Source of the DNA: an uncultured Litoreibacter sp.
GTDB lineage: Bacteria; Pseudomonadota; Alphaproteobacteria; Rhodobacterales; Rhodobacteraceae
DNA length: 64,000 nt
NCBI GenBank assembly: GCA_947493265.1
Contig: CANLQL010000001.1
Coordinates: 682,001-746,000 of the forward strand
Direction of reading: 5' to 3'
The notes beneath the pieces were generated by a model. The model was not told the DNA's origin and searched no databases. It saw only the letters and a program-made list of their open reading frames with translations. Each line of letters opens with the position of its first letter. Within the stretch, counting starts at the first letter, position 1. Shown one piece after another: positions 50,136 to 58,237 of this stretch. Both the position numbers and the translations under genes were made by a program.

Positions 50136-51466
50136 GATGCTTCACCCAGCAGAGTGCTTTGTGTAGGGTCACGCCAATGCTCACCGGTTTCGGAGTGAAC
50201 TGGGAGACCACCGGTGAATCGGACCCACCTTCTGAGCGCGCAATCAACATAATGAGGATCAAGTTCAATCGCGTAAGCAACTCGACCAGACCGTTCCGCC
50301 GCTAACAAACTTGTTCCAGAGCCAAGGAATGGGTCGAGCACGGTCTCTCCGCGTTTTGTACAATCCAAGATCGCGTCTAGAACCATTTCGACGGGCTTGA
50401 CGGTGGGATGATCAGCGAGATCCTCTGCACGGGTCGACCCAAATGCATTGACACCAGCGTAGTCCCACACATTGGTCCGGTACCTGCCATACTTGCCCAA
50501 CTCAATTGTGTTGAGATGCGGTTGTTTCCCCTTCTTCCAGACAAATACTAGCTCATGTTTTGAACGATAGAAACTGCCCATTCCTCCGTTGCTCTTGTTC
50601 CAAACGCAGAGGTTCAAGAGCCGATCATAAACCTGACGCCCAGCGGCCAAAAGCTCGCTCATATGACGCCAATCCATGCAGACATAGTGAACCGAACCGT
50701 CACACGCGCTGGATGCCATATTTGACAAAGCACTCGTTAAAAACGCAACAAATTCATCTTCCTTCATCTCACCACTCGCTTCGATAAACTCTCGATGATC
50801 AGTTCCTGCAGACCGTACATGACCAGATATCGGAACGTTATATGGCGGGTCGGTAAATATCATGTCTGCGAGCTCGGGCCCCATGAGTTTCGCATATGCA
50901 TTGCTGTCCGTCGCACTGGCACAAAGTATTCTGTGGGGACCACACAGCCATAAGTCATTTGCTTGGGTACAAGGTTCAGCGCTTGTATTTGGCTTCGCGA
51001 ATTCTTGTTCGTCAAAGTTCTCTTTTTCGAGATCCGCATCCCCCAAAATCACAAGGTCCAGTTCGGCTGTTTCAAAGCCAATCACCTCGAGATCAAAGGA
51101 CAACTCTTGCTCCGCGAGATAGCGTAATTCTGAACCAAGCTTTTCTTCATTCCAGCTGCCCTGTTGTGCGATCTGGTTGTCTGCGATGGCATAGGCGCGT
51201 CTTGCATTCGCATCCAAATGAGTGATGCGAATGCAGGGGACGTTTTGCAAACCAAGATCACATGCGGCCGTCAGCCGGGCATTGCCGGCAATTACGACAT
51301 CATGCTCATCGATCAAGATCGGCTGAAGCAACCCGAACTCTCGGATCGCAGATCGTAATTTACGTATTTGCGCATTTGAATGGGTTCGGGACGCATTTGG
51401 ATCGAGTGTCAGTAGGGCAGGGGGAATGTAGACCAAATCAAGGTCTTCGGGTTCGTTCTTTAACAT
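50132..51466 (-). CDS. ParB-domain DNA methyltransferase (N6-adenine/N4-cytosine, beta class)
   Basis: A 444-aa fusion. Residues about 10-110 are a ParB/Sulfiredoxin-like nuclease domain (NASRTHSNAQIRKLRSAIRE, FGLLQPILIDEHDVVIAGNA). From about 170 is a beta-order methyltransferase with catalytic IFTDPPYNVP before the SAM-binding VLDPFLGSGTSL, plus HPTVKPVEM. It is likely to modify DNA at a site used for packaging or protect it. This ParB-MTase/DUF5681/terL set recurs in alphaproteobacterial genomes, as I recall, though its job has not been shown. Confidence 0.93.
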   Translation of the reverse strand: MLKNEPEDLDLVYIPPALLTLDPNASRTHSNAQIRKLRSAIREFGLLQPILIDEHDVVIAGNARLTAACDLGLQNVPCIRITHLDANARRAYAIADNQIAQQGSWNEEKLGSELRYLAEQELSFDLEVIGFETAELDLVILGDADLEKENFDEQEFAKPNTSAEPCTQANDLWLCGPHRILCASATDSNAYAKLMGPELADMIFTDPPYNVPISGHVRSAGTDHREFIEASGEMKEDEFVAFLTSALSNMASSACDGSVHYVCMDWRHMSELLAAGRQVYDRLLNLCVWNKSNGGMGSFYRSKHELVFVWKKGKQPHLNTIELGKYGRYRTNVWDYAGVNAFGSTRAEDLADHPTVKPVEMVLDAILDCTKRGETVLDPFLGSGTSLLAAERSGRVAYAIELDPHYVDCALRRWVRFTGGLPVHSETGEHWRDPTQSTLLGEAS

Positions 51467-51546
51467 TTTGTAGCTCCGAATTTGAACTTGGAGCTACTCA
51501 ATCTGATTTGATCGACTTTGAAAAAATCAAAGCTGACCATTTTTTC

Positions 51547-52173
51547 CTAGCCACGTTTGACTAACTTGACTGCATTCTGCGCGGGAGCGGTCCAGTCGGC
51601 GACCTTGCCGTCATTGCCTTCCGGGCGAAATATCTCAATTGCTATCTGGACTGTCCGCCCGAACTCTGTAGAGGGTTCTCTTGAGTCAGGCATCCGACCA
51701 AAAGATATGTGCTTGTCCTCGATCTCAAAGGCTCGGGCAACAGCTTTTGCGACAACATCGGCTTGTGGGTTCCCATTTGGTGCCGAAACCAAATTGGCAA
51801 ACTCAGCAGCGCTTTGTACAGCAGAGTCTGCTTCTTCCATCGCTGCAGATATCTGATCCAGACAAGGATAGTAGAAGGCCTTCTCTGGCGGTGGGAGCTC
51901 TGTGGCCAATTCATTGGCCTTTACCAAAGCACTATGAATTTTGCTCCAAATTTTTTGTCTCTTGCGCCATTCACTACGAAGCGCGCGCGGCGCTCGCTCA
52001 AAGCCACCCCGAAACTCTTCATCAAGAATCTTTTCAACGGTTTCGGGCCTCAAGTCAGTGCGCTCAACCAGCGCAGTTTGACAACAATCGAAATAGGCAA
52101 TTACCTCGTTAAATCTCATCCGAGATAAGTCGATTGGAGACTCCGGGTTTGTGTTCCTTAAACTCGTCTGCAT
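51547..52173 (-). CDS. Hypothetical protein of the packaging module
   Basis: A 208-aa mostly helical protein. SRMRFNEVIAYFDCCQTALV, EKILDEEFRGGFERAPRALR, WRKRQKIWSKIHSALVKANE and PPEKAFYYPCLDQISAAM are notable. No domain recognised. It is 80 nt upstream of the methyltransferase on the same strand and probably the first gene of that transcript. Confidence 0.72.
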   Translation of the reverse strand: MQTSLRNTNPESPIDLSRMRFNEVIAYFDCCQTALVERTDLRPETVEKILDEEFRGGFERAPRALRSEWRKRQKIWSKIHSALVKANELATELPPPEKAFYYPCLDQISAAMEEADSAVQSAAEFANLVSAPNGNPQADVVAKAVARAFEIEDKHISFGRMPDSREPSTEFGRTVQIAIEIFRPEGNDGKVADWTAPAQNAVKLVKRG

Positions 52174-52588
52174 TAGATACCACCCCTTGGAAGTCGACTT
52201 ACGCGGGATCTATGCCTTGGTCATGTTGCTTTCAAGAAACACCCGATCATGTCGTCCCGGATAGCTACTATGTCCCGCAGATCTGCCATTTGACGCTGGT
52301 CTTGGCGGTGTGATGGTTCCCCACCAACCTGATAAGACGAAGCGAGTAAATCCCTGTTGTGCTAGTTTAGTTCCCTGTTCCTATGCTTAGGGAAATGCGT
52401 CGTAACCTACAGGATGAATTGGATAATCTTGGAAGTAGTGATCGGATTTCCCAGAATGTGCCGCAAATTACCCTGTAAATCGGCCTGAAACTGGGAATTT
52501 CGGTCTGAGACTTGTTAGCTGCAAACTGGTTGCTCTGCCAAATCACCCAAAATTATTCGCACGTCGTCAAACAGCCGTTTGCAGATGG
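52174..52588. other. Gene-free stretch
   Basis: No coding frame, box or strong hairpin identified. It separates the packaging module from the stress-related membrane genes. Confidence 0.4.
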
Positions 52589-52975
52589 CTACAGCAACCA
52601 CAGCGTAATCCCGGCGGCCACAGCTGCAATGGTCAGAATAAAGGCCAAGGCTGTCATTTTGCGGTAGGATTGCGACTCGACATCATGATCGCTCATCCGG
52701 CGTTGAGTTTTCCGACTTTTCACCACGGCGGACCAAAAAATTGCAATCGCAACCAGGATGAAAATCTCTGCAACGCCCTTGGCGAGAAGCGGATATTCGG
52801 TGTCTTTGAAAACGGCCTTCATCCCCAGCGCGAGGCCGATACAGGCCATCCCTGTGCGCATCCAGCCAGCAAATGTCCGTTCGTTTGCCAGAAGGGTGCG
52901 GTCTTCGGCCCACGCGGTCCTGGTTTCAGCCAGATCGTCTGAGGATGGGTCGTCCGGCAAATCAGCGTTGGTCAT
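52589..52975 (-). CDS. DUF202 (YidH-like) membrane protein
   Basis: A 128-aa protein with the DUF202 start LLANERTFAGWMRTGMACIG and three hydrophobic helices (GMACIGLALGM, GVAEIFILVAIAIFWSAV, MTALAFILTIAAVAAGITLW). Function unknown; often in stress regulons. It lies 36 nt after the DUF2254 gene and is probably co-transcribed. Confidence 0.88.
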   Translation of the reverse strand: MTNADLPDDPSSDDLAETRTAWAEDRTLLANERTFAGWMRTGMACIGLALGMKAVFKDTEYPLLAKGVAEIFILVAIAIFWSAVVKSRKTQRRMSDHDVESQSYRKMTALAFILTIAAVAAGITLWLL

Positions 52976-53011
52976 CTGTCATCCTTTAGAAAGTGCGCAC
53001 TGTGCGCCTGT

Positions 53012-54244
53012 TCAGTCATCCTTGTGCTGGGCGGCGACTTTCTTTTGCAGCGCCGCGACGGGGTCAAGAATATCCTTGTTGTCGGCTTCATCCATCAAAC
53101 GCGTCAGCAGTCCGTCCAGATGGCTGCACACGATGGCATCGGATTTGATATAGGGGTATGCCCGCTCGAAACTGGTCTCAAACAGCACTTTAAAGTCCAG
53201 TTCGGGATATCTCAGGCGTCCGGTTTGCCGGGACGTCAGGCCGCCATCGTGGTTTGCCGCAGTAATCAGACCCACATAGAGCCAGTTGAGACAGTTCACC
53301 GCCGTATAGGGGTCGTTCACCCCCGGCGACAACGCGCGCGCGATCATTTCAACAAGCTGTTCGACCATGAACAGAAGGTTCTGCTGCTCTGTCGGGATGC
53401 TGCCCAGGGCAAAGCAGTCGCGAATGTCCTGTTCGGTTTCATCGGAATAGTCACTGTCGCCCCAGACGTTCAACATCGGGGAATAGGTCGTGACAAACTC
53501 ACCGGTCGCGTGAAGCAGTTCAAACTTCAGGTCGTGGTCTTCAGCGATTTCGGCCAGTCGGGACCGGTCCCAGGTTTGTACGAACCCGTCTGATTTCAGG
53601 AAAATCTGGTGGTCTGGTTTTCGTTTGGGGAATTTGACGGTCGGACCGTCATCCGCGTCCTTATTGGCGTCGATGACGCGTTCCACGGCATCGCGCAGTC
53701 GCCGCCCAAGTTTGGCGGAAATGTTGGAGACGTTGATAATCTCGGGGATGTGGTGGACGTAGAAGATCATCGTCAAGACGGACACGCCGGTTAAAGCAAG
53801 GGCGACCAGCATGGAAAGATGGGGGACAAACGCATCGTTGGCGCCTTCTGGGCCGTAGGGGCTTTGGACGGCCCGCAGGATCAAAAGCGTGTAGACGAAG
53901 GTCGCAATCAAGATGCCAAGGCTCCATTGATTGCCGCGATCACGCATGAAATTTCCGATCAGTCTTGGACCGAAATTGCCTGATGCAAATGACACGGCGA
54001 CAATCGTCATGGAGAACATGACCCCGGTCACCCCGATAACGGATTGTGAAATCAGGGCGAGGGTCGAGCGCGCGCCTTCAACCTGTGTGGTGCGCCACGC
54101 GTCACTGAGCAGGACTTGGTTGTGGTCGAGATATTGCATGACCTGCGCCAGCAAAACCGCGAAGACGGCCAGAATGGTGGGCAAAAACCAGTAGCTGGCC
54201 CGGATGTCCTGTAGTAACTTCTTGAGAAGTGCTTGTTTGCCCAA
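53012..54244 (-). CDS. DUF2254 membrane protein
   Basis: A 410-aa protein with four N-terminal transmembrane helices (FLPTILAVFAVLLAQVMQYL, VIGVTGVMFSMTIVAVSFAS, SLGILIATFVYTLLILRAV, LSMLVALALTGVSVLTMIFY) and a soluble C-domain with ARALSPGVNDPYTAVNCLNW, the DUF2254 signature. Start codon is TTG at 54244. Role unknown. Forms a unit with the DUF202 gene. Confidence 0.88.
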   Translation of the reverse strand: MGKQALLKKLLQDIRASYWFLPTILAVFAVLLAQVMQYLDHNQVLLSDAWRTTQVEGARSTLALISQSVIGVTGVMFSMTIVAVSFASGNFGPRLIGNFMRDRGNQWSLGILIATFVYTLLILRAVQSPYGPEGANDAFVPHLSMLVALALTGVSVLTMIFYVHHIPEIINVSNISAKLGRRLRDAVERVIDANKDADDGPTVKFPKRKPDHQIFLKSDGFVQTWDRSRLAEIAEDHDLKFELLHATGEFVTTYSPMLNVWGDSDYSDETEQDIRDCFALGSIPTEQQNLLFMVEQLVEMIARALSPGVNDPYTAVNCLNWLYVGLITAANHDGGLTSRQTGRLRYPELDFKVLFETSFERAYPYIKSDAIVCSHLDGLLTRLMDEADNKDILDPVAALQKKVAAQHKDD

Positions 54245-54332
54245 ATCATACTCGCTTGTGCTGATGGGTTTCTAGTTTTCAGGTCCCGGCTGCGGCATGG
54301 GCAGGGTTTGTTTCATCTGCTGGCTCCGCACT

Positions 54333-55061
54333 TCAGAACAGCGGTCTTTGGGATGGTTTTGCAAGGTCAATGACGCCAATTTCGGCAAGTTTGTTCAGGT
54401 CGGAAATGTGCAGCTCCCCGTTGCTCCAAGAGGCAAGCTGAAGATCGCGAAGTTTTTTCAAGGTCTTGTTCATGTGAACCAAGGATAGACCCAACGCATC
54501 GGCGAGATCTTTTTGTTTGAAGGGGAACCGTGTCGTCTGGTTGCGAACCAGTCCCAAAGCGTCTGCACGCTGATAGACGCGGGTGATGGCCCATGCCGTG
54601 GCCTCCAGCGCGGAGCGTTGGCCAACGGTCGCCAAAGCGTCGCCCAGAAGGTGTTCTTCCACGGCGGCAAGCCATGTCAGATCGAACGCCCGTTCCGGAT
54701 TGTGTTTGAAGAAATTCCAAAACTCGGAGCGGTCGAAGACGCACAATGTCATGCCAGTTGAGGCTTCGACGGAATGCCCCATTTCACCCAGGATCCCTGC
54801 TTGCAGGCCAATAAAATCGCCGGGAAAGACGAAATTCAGGACCTGTCTGTCGCCATTGCTGAGTGTTTTGTGACGCAGGCCCAGCCCGTGAAGTGCTGTG
54901 TAAAGCTGTGGGCTGTTTGACCCTTCCATCAGAATAGGCGTGTTGGCTTCGACCACCAATTCACCGACTTTGAACTTTTCCATGAAGGCCACATCGTCTT
55001 TCGACATCTCGGTGAAAAGACTGCGGCGTCGCAGGGGGCAGTTTGTGCATTTTGTGGCCAT
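54333..55061 (-). CDS. Crp/Fnr-family transcriptional regulator
   Basis: A 242-aa regulator. The cyclic-nucleotide-like barrel (VEANTPILMEGSNSPQLYTA, LNFVFPGDFIGLQAGILGEM) is followed by a Crp-type HTH (FPFKQKDLADALGLSLVHMN KTLKKL). Cys5 and Cys8 at the N-terminus are not enough for an Fnr-type 4Fe-4S cluster, so it is nearer to the FnrN/CRP-like groups lacking oxygen sensing. Divergent from the receiver-like gene at 55152. Confidence 0.92.
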   Translation of the reverse strand: MATKCTNCPLRRRSLFTEMSKDDVAFMEKFKVGELVVEANTPILMEGSNSPQLYTALHGLGLRHKTLSNGDRQVLNFVFPGDFIGLQAGILGEMGHSVEASTGMTLCVFDRSEFWNFFKHNPERAFDLTWLAAVEEHLLGDALATVGQRSALEATAWAITRVYQRADALGLVRNQTTRFPFKQKDLADALGLSLVHMNKTLKKLRDLQLASWSNGELHISDLNKLAEIGVIDLAKPSQRPLF

Positions 55062-55151
55062 TATCTGATACTCACTATGTCTTTTATTAATGCGCGTTCC
55101 AGCGACCCTATGCGAAACACCGGGGTCACGGGGTCACTTTCTGGGTTTTCA

Positions 55152-55511
55152 ATGACTTTTCTCGTCTTCAACGCTGATCCAATCGCCTTGCTGGACATTG
55201 TCGGGATTCTGAGAACTGCGTGGCCCAATTCCGTTGTGGAACCCGCATCGACGTTGGCCGACGCCAAGAAGCTGGTCGAACGGCAAGCAGAAGTCACCGG
55301 CGCATTCATCGGATTGCCTTTCGCGGAAATAGAAAAGACCGGTCTTTCGGAGATGATCGAAAGCAAAGATGGGAAGATTATTCTGTCCCATTTCGGTCAA
55401 GATGCGCTTGAAAAAGAGATCGAGCGTCGGGGATGGGTGCCGCTGGCGCTGCCATTCACGAACGAGTCCGTAAAGGAAGCGCTGATTAGCGCCGGCCTTG
55501 CGTCGCGCTGA
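55152..55511 (+). CDS. Receiver-like protein lacking the phospho-acceptor Asp
   Basis: A 119-aa flavodoxin-like protein (MTFLVFNADPIALLDIVGIL, ASTLADAKKLVERQAEV, GKIILSHFGQDALEKEIERR, WVPLALPFTNESVKEALI). The strand 3 position, where a receiver has DxxMP, reads GAFIGLPFAEI, without Asp. It is probably a pseudo-receiver. Start chosen at 55152; an ATG at 55077 would add 25 unrelated residues almost touching the divergent Crp gene. Its 3' end overlaps the convergent gene by 26 bases. Confidence 0.6.
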   Translation: MTFLVFNADPIALLDIVGILRTAWPNSVVEPASTLADAKKLVERQAEVTGAFIGLPFAEIEKTGLSEMIESKDGKIILSHFGQDALEKEIERRGWVPLALPFTNESVKEALISAGLASR

Positions 55512-55848
55512 CCCCTGCCTGCATTCCGTGTAGAAACGCTTGCATCAATGGCGGTTGCCCACTGGAGTGATCTGCCTGATGGTTGGCAGATGCCAGTCCG
55601 GGTGAGGTCGCTTGCTCACCGCTATGGTCACCCTGCGCGCTGGCGATCCCGATGACGACCAATCCAACACCTGTGAAAACGGACCCCAGAACGAGGGCCG
55701 CGGTCAGTGCGTCGGTGGTTTGAACCAGATACGTCCAGGCGGCCACTGTCAGAAAGGCGATCCCGACCAGCGTGGCGAGCAGGCCCCCGCTAAGGAGACC
55801 CGCACGCTTTGCTGTATGCGCCGCTTTCGATTTGAAACGGTCAAACAT
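55486..55848 (-). CDS. Holin-superfamily-III/YqjE-like membrane protein
   Basis: A 120-aa protein with two transmembrane helices (SGGLLATLVGIAFLTVAAWT and LTAALVLGSVFTGVGLVVIG) and a polar tail. It follows the DUF883/YqjD-like gene with one-base overlap, the same order as yqjD-yqjE in enterobacteria. A ribosome-associated or membrane stress role is likely; it is not expected to be a lysis holin. Confidence 0.8.
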   Translation of the reverse strand: MFDRFKSKAAHTAKRAGLLSGGLLATLVGIAFLTVAAWTYLVQTTDALTAALVLGSVFTGVGLVVIGIASAQGDHSGEQATSPGLASANHQADHSSGQPPLMQAFLHGMQAGVSATQGRR

Positions 55849-56189
55849 TACTTACGACCGCTCATAAAGCCGATCAGAAAGCCGATGCCCGCTGCAACGC
55901 CCATCGCGGTTGCTGGCTGGTTCTTGACGAAATCGTTCGCCTGGCCTTGCAGCTGTGTCATTTGTTCGCTTGCGACATCTGTTGCCGCGCTTGCGCGGGC
56001 TTGAGTCTCTTCGCGGAGCGTGGACAGCTTTTCTTTTGCTGCGCCTGTGATCTCGGCCCCTTTGGATTTGGTGAATTCACCCAGCAATTCGGTCAGCGCG
56101 GATACGTCACCGCGCAGCGTCGCAATCTGCGCTGTCAGATCGTCTGTTGTGGGTTCTGAGTTTGTTACTTCTGCTAATTTACGTGCCAT
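55848..56189 (-). CDS. DUF883 (ElaB/YqjD-like) protein
   Basis: A 113-aa protein with a coiled-coil body ([39 protein letters not shown]) and a C-terminal transmembrane helix ending in [11 protein letters not shown], as in ElaB/YqjD ribosome-anchoring stress proteins. A GGAAC-N16-GGTT promoter-like site is 38 nt upstream. Confidence 0.85.
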   Translation of the reverse strand: MARKLAEVTNSEPTTDDLTAQIATLRGDVSALTELLGEFTKSKGAEITGAAKEKLSTLREETQARASAATDVASEQMTQLQGQANDFVKNQPATAMGVAAGIGFLIGFMSGRK

Positions 56190-56227
56190 TATTCTAGCCT
56201 CCGTTTTGAGTTGCTGTTCACAAACCC

Positions 56228-56252
56228 AACCCTGAGGTCAGATAAAGGTTCC
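56228..56252 (-). promoter_or_regulatory. EcfG-like promoter (variant) for the DUF883 gene
   Basis: On the minus strand GGAAC-N16-GGTT, one base from the EcfG consensus GGAAC-N16/17-CGTT. Confidence 0.45.
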
Positions 56253-56274
56253 AAATATTCTTCGATCTTTTTTC

Positions 56275-56299
56275 GGAACAGATCGGGAAACCGTGCGTT
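56275..56299 (+). promoter_or_regulatory. EcfG-type promoter for the DUF1328 gene
   Basis: Exact GGAAC-N16-CGTT, ending 52 nt before ATG 56352. This is the alphaproteobacterial general stress promoter pattern. Confidence 0.75.
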
Positions 56300-56351
56300 G
56301 AGACTGCACAACCAAACCAACAGTTTCGTTCAACTAGAAAGGGAACCTAGC

Positions 56352-56519
56352 ATGTTACATTGGGCTTTAGTCTTCTTCGTTGTCGCGATCATCGCGGCTG
56401 TTTTCGGATTTGGCGGTATTGCGAGTGCATCCGCCGGGATTGCGCAGATCTTGTTCTTCGTCTTCCTTGCGCTGTTTGTCGTAACGCTTCTGATGCGTAT
56501 CCTGCGACGTGCGGAATAA
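56352..56519 (+). CDS. DUF1328 small membrane protein
   Basis: A 55-aa two-helix protein ([40 protein letters not shown]) ending RILRRAE; a textbook DUF1328/YtjA. GAAAGGGAACC precedes the ATG. Common member of EcfG stress regulons. Confidence 0.9.
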   Translation: MLHWALVFFVVAIIAAVFGFGGIASASAGIAQILFFVFLALFVVTLLMRILRRAE

Positions 56520-56546
56520 CCGAAGATCCGCTTAACACCGGACAAG

Positions 56547-56580
56547 AAAAAACCGCGACCGAAGTAGGTCGCGGTTTTTT
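56547..56580. terminator. Bidirectional Rho-independent terminator
   Basis: AAAAAACCGCGACC and GGTCGCGGTTTTTT flank a 6-nt loop, with A/T tracts on both sides. It serves the convergent DUF1328 and phyR genes. Confidence 0.9.
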
Positions 56581-56597
56581 TTTGTTTGTATGTCAGA

Positions 56598-57422
56598 TCA
56601 GGATTTGAGCGTTTCCGTGGACGCAAAGAACATTGCCTGACTTACGGCCGAGCGCACCTGTTCTTCGCGGTAGGGTTTGGAGATCAGGAACGCCGGTTCA
56701 GGCCGTTCGCCGGTCAGCAAGCGTTCCGGGAAAGCGGTGATGAAAATGACCGGTAGATCATTTCCAAGCACGGCCAGCAGATCATTCACCGCATCAATCC
56801 CTGACGAGTTATCTGCCAATTGGATATCGGCCAGGATCAGGTCGGGGCGATCTTTCGCGCCGGCAATCACGGCCTCATCGCGGGTGCGCGCAATGGACGT
56901 AACCTCGTGGCCCTGATCGGTGACAATCGCGGAAAGATCGGTGGAAATAATCGCCTCATCTTCAATAATCAGAACTTTGCCGGAGATTGAATCCGCCATT
57001 TCTTCATGAGCAATCGCCAAAAGACTGCGCACTTCGGAAATTTCTTTGCCGATAATCTCGGCGATATCGGTGAAGGAAAATTCCTCGATCGTCCGCAGCA
57101 AAAGAACTTCCCGGGTGTTGGTGGTCAGACCTGCCAGAAGTTTCTGTGCCCGCGTTTGCAACGCGCCTTCGGGTTCTTCAACAGGGCCGCCAGAGCTGGT
57201 CCAGATCGCATGGAAGCATTTGAAAAGACCGGTTTTTATAGAGATATCTCCATCGAACACGGAGCGGTCCTCAAGGATCGCTTCCAGCGTTACGATTGCA
57301 TATGTGTCACCTGACTTTTGGGAGCCGGTCAATGCCCGCGCGTAACGGCGCAAAAATGGCAAAACCCTTCCGACCTGTTCAGAAAAACCCAGCTCGTCTT
57401 GTGATAGCGTCATTTTCTTCAA
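56598..57422 (-). CDS. phyR: General stress response regulator PhyR
   Basis: A 274-aa protein with the unique PhyR layout: an N-terminal sigma-factor mimic (VLPFLRRYARALTGSQKSGD, NTREVLLLRTIEEFSFTDIA) and a C-terminal receiver (GKVLIIEDEAIISTDLSAIV, phospho-Asp in LILADIQLAD, Lys in FLISKPYREE). Phosphorylated PhyR captures NepR and frees EcfG. It faces nepR-ecfG-kinase across a shared promoter region. Confidence 0.96.
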   Translation of the reverse strand: MKKMTLSQDELGFSEQVGRVLPFLRRYARALTGSQKSGDTYAIVTLEAILEDRSVFDGDISIKTGLFKCFHAIWTSSGGPVEEPEGALQTRAQKLLAGLTTNTREVLLLRTIEEFSFTDIAEIIGKEISEVRSLLAIAHEEMADSISGKVLIIEDEAIISTDLSAIVTDQGHEVTSIARTRDEAVIAGAKDRPDLILADIQLADNSSGIDAVNDLLAVLGNDLPVIFITAFPERLLTGERPEPAFLISKPYREEQVRSAVSQAMFFASTETLKS

Positions 57423-57441
57423 CCCTTTTTTGACGTTTTAT

Positions 57442-57474
57442 GGAACTTAACCACCATCTAGTGCGTTTGGTTCC
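57442..57474. promoter_or_regulatory. Overlapping EcfG-type promoters of nepR-ecfG and phyR
   Basis: Plus strand: exact GGAAC-N17-CGTT (57442-57467), ending 51 nt before the nepR ATG. Minus strand: GGAAC-N17-GGTT (57474-57449), a one-base variant directed at phyR. This indicates positive autoregulation by EcfG. Confidence 0.75.
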
Positions 57475-57518
57475 CAAATGTGTCAAAAATCTTAGAAATA
57501 ATGTGAGTGTAGGCAAAC

Positions 57519-57683
57519 ATGGGCCAAGAGGACGATCAGAAAAAACAGCGCTTTGAAGCACTTGTCGATGACAACCTGAAGCGGCTTTATTCCGACCTGG
57601 TGCAAGAAGACCTGCCAGACCGGTTCAAAGACTTGTTGACGCAACTCAAAGATCAAGACGGCAAGTCGAGTGCGAAGAAATGA
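57519..57683 (+). CDS. nepR: Anti-sigma factor NepR
   Basis: A 54-aa protein (MGQEDDQKKQRFEALVDDNL, then KRLYSDLVQEDLPDRFKDLL). The DNLKRLYSDLVQEDLPDRF core is the NepR helix 1-helix 2 signature that binds EcfG or the PhyR sigma-like domain. Its stop overlaps the ecfG start (ATGA), which ensures equal production of factor and anti-factor. It is too short for many gene callers. Confidence 0.95.
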   Translation: MGQEDDQKKQRFEALVDDNLKRLYSDLVQEDLPDRFKDLLTQLKDQDGKSSAKK

Positions 57684-58237
57684 GCACCTCAGACCCAAGG
57701 GATGAGCTGGTCAGCCATCTTCCAGCAATGCGGGCTTTTGCGCTTAGCCTGACCCGAAACGGGGCCACGGCGGATGACATGGTGCAAGACACCGTTGTGA
57801 AGGCCTGGACCAATATTGAGAAATTTCAGGTTGGAACGAACATGCGGGCGTGGCTGTTTACGATCCTGCGCAACACGTATTATTCAAGCCGCAGAAAAGC
57901 CAATCGCGAAGTTGCCGATGTGGATGGTGCCTTTACAGACAGGCTTTCGGTCAAACCGGACCATGACGGCAAGCTGCAAATGGCGGATTTCAAGGACGCG
58001 TTTGAGCAATTGCCGGATGAACAGCGCGAAGCGTTGGTTCTGGTTGGTGCCTCCGGGTTTTCTTACGAAGAAGCTGCGGATATGTGCGGTGTTGCGATCG
58101 GTACAATCAAAAGCCGGATCAATCGCGGGCGTGCACATTTGGCTGACCTTTTGGAACATGACGATGAAACAGCGATGGAGTTGACGGATGCAGCAACAAT
58201 GGCGGTTGTCGTCGACAGCGGGCCTGTAACGCGGTGA
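57680..58237 (+). CDS. ecfG: ECF sigma factor EcfG
   Basis: A 185-aa ECF15-type sigma factor. Region 2: HLPAMRAFALSLTRNGATAD, DMVQDTVVKAWTNIEKFQVG, MRAWLFTILRNTYYS. Region 4: LPDEQREALVLVGASGFSYE, EAADMCGVAIGTIKSRINRG. It should recognise GGAAC-N16/17-CGTT, several copies of which occur within 7 kb. The stop overlaps the GTG start of the kinase. Confidence 0.95.
   Translation: MSTSDPRDELVSHLPAMRAFALSLTRNGATADDMVQDTVVKAWTNIEKFQVGTNMRAWLFTILRNTYYSSRRKANREVADVDGAFTDRLSVKPDHDGKLQMADFKDAFEQLPDEQREALVLVGASGFSYEEAADMCGVAIGTIKSRINRGRAHLADLLEHDDETAMELTDAATMAVVVDSGPVTR

Noticed and set aside
55486-55848. Phage holin as part of a prophage
   Set aside because: The holin-like protein is paired with a DUF883/YqjD-like gene and sits in the stress locus, as yqjD-yqjE do; no lysis genes nearby.
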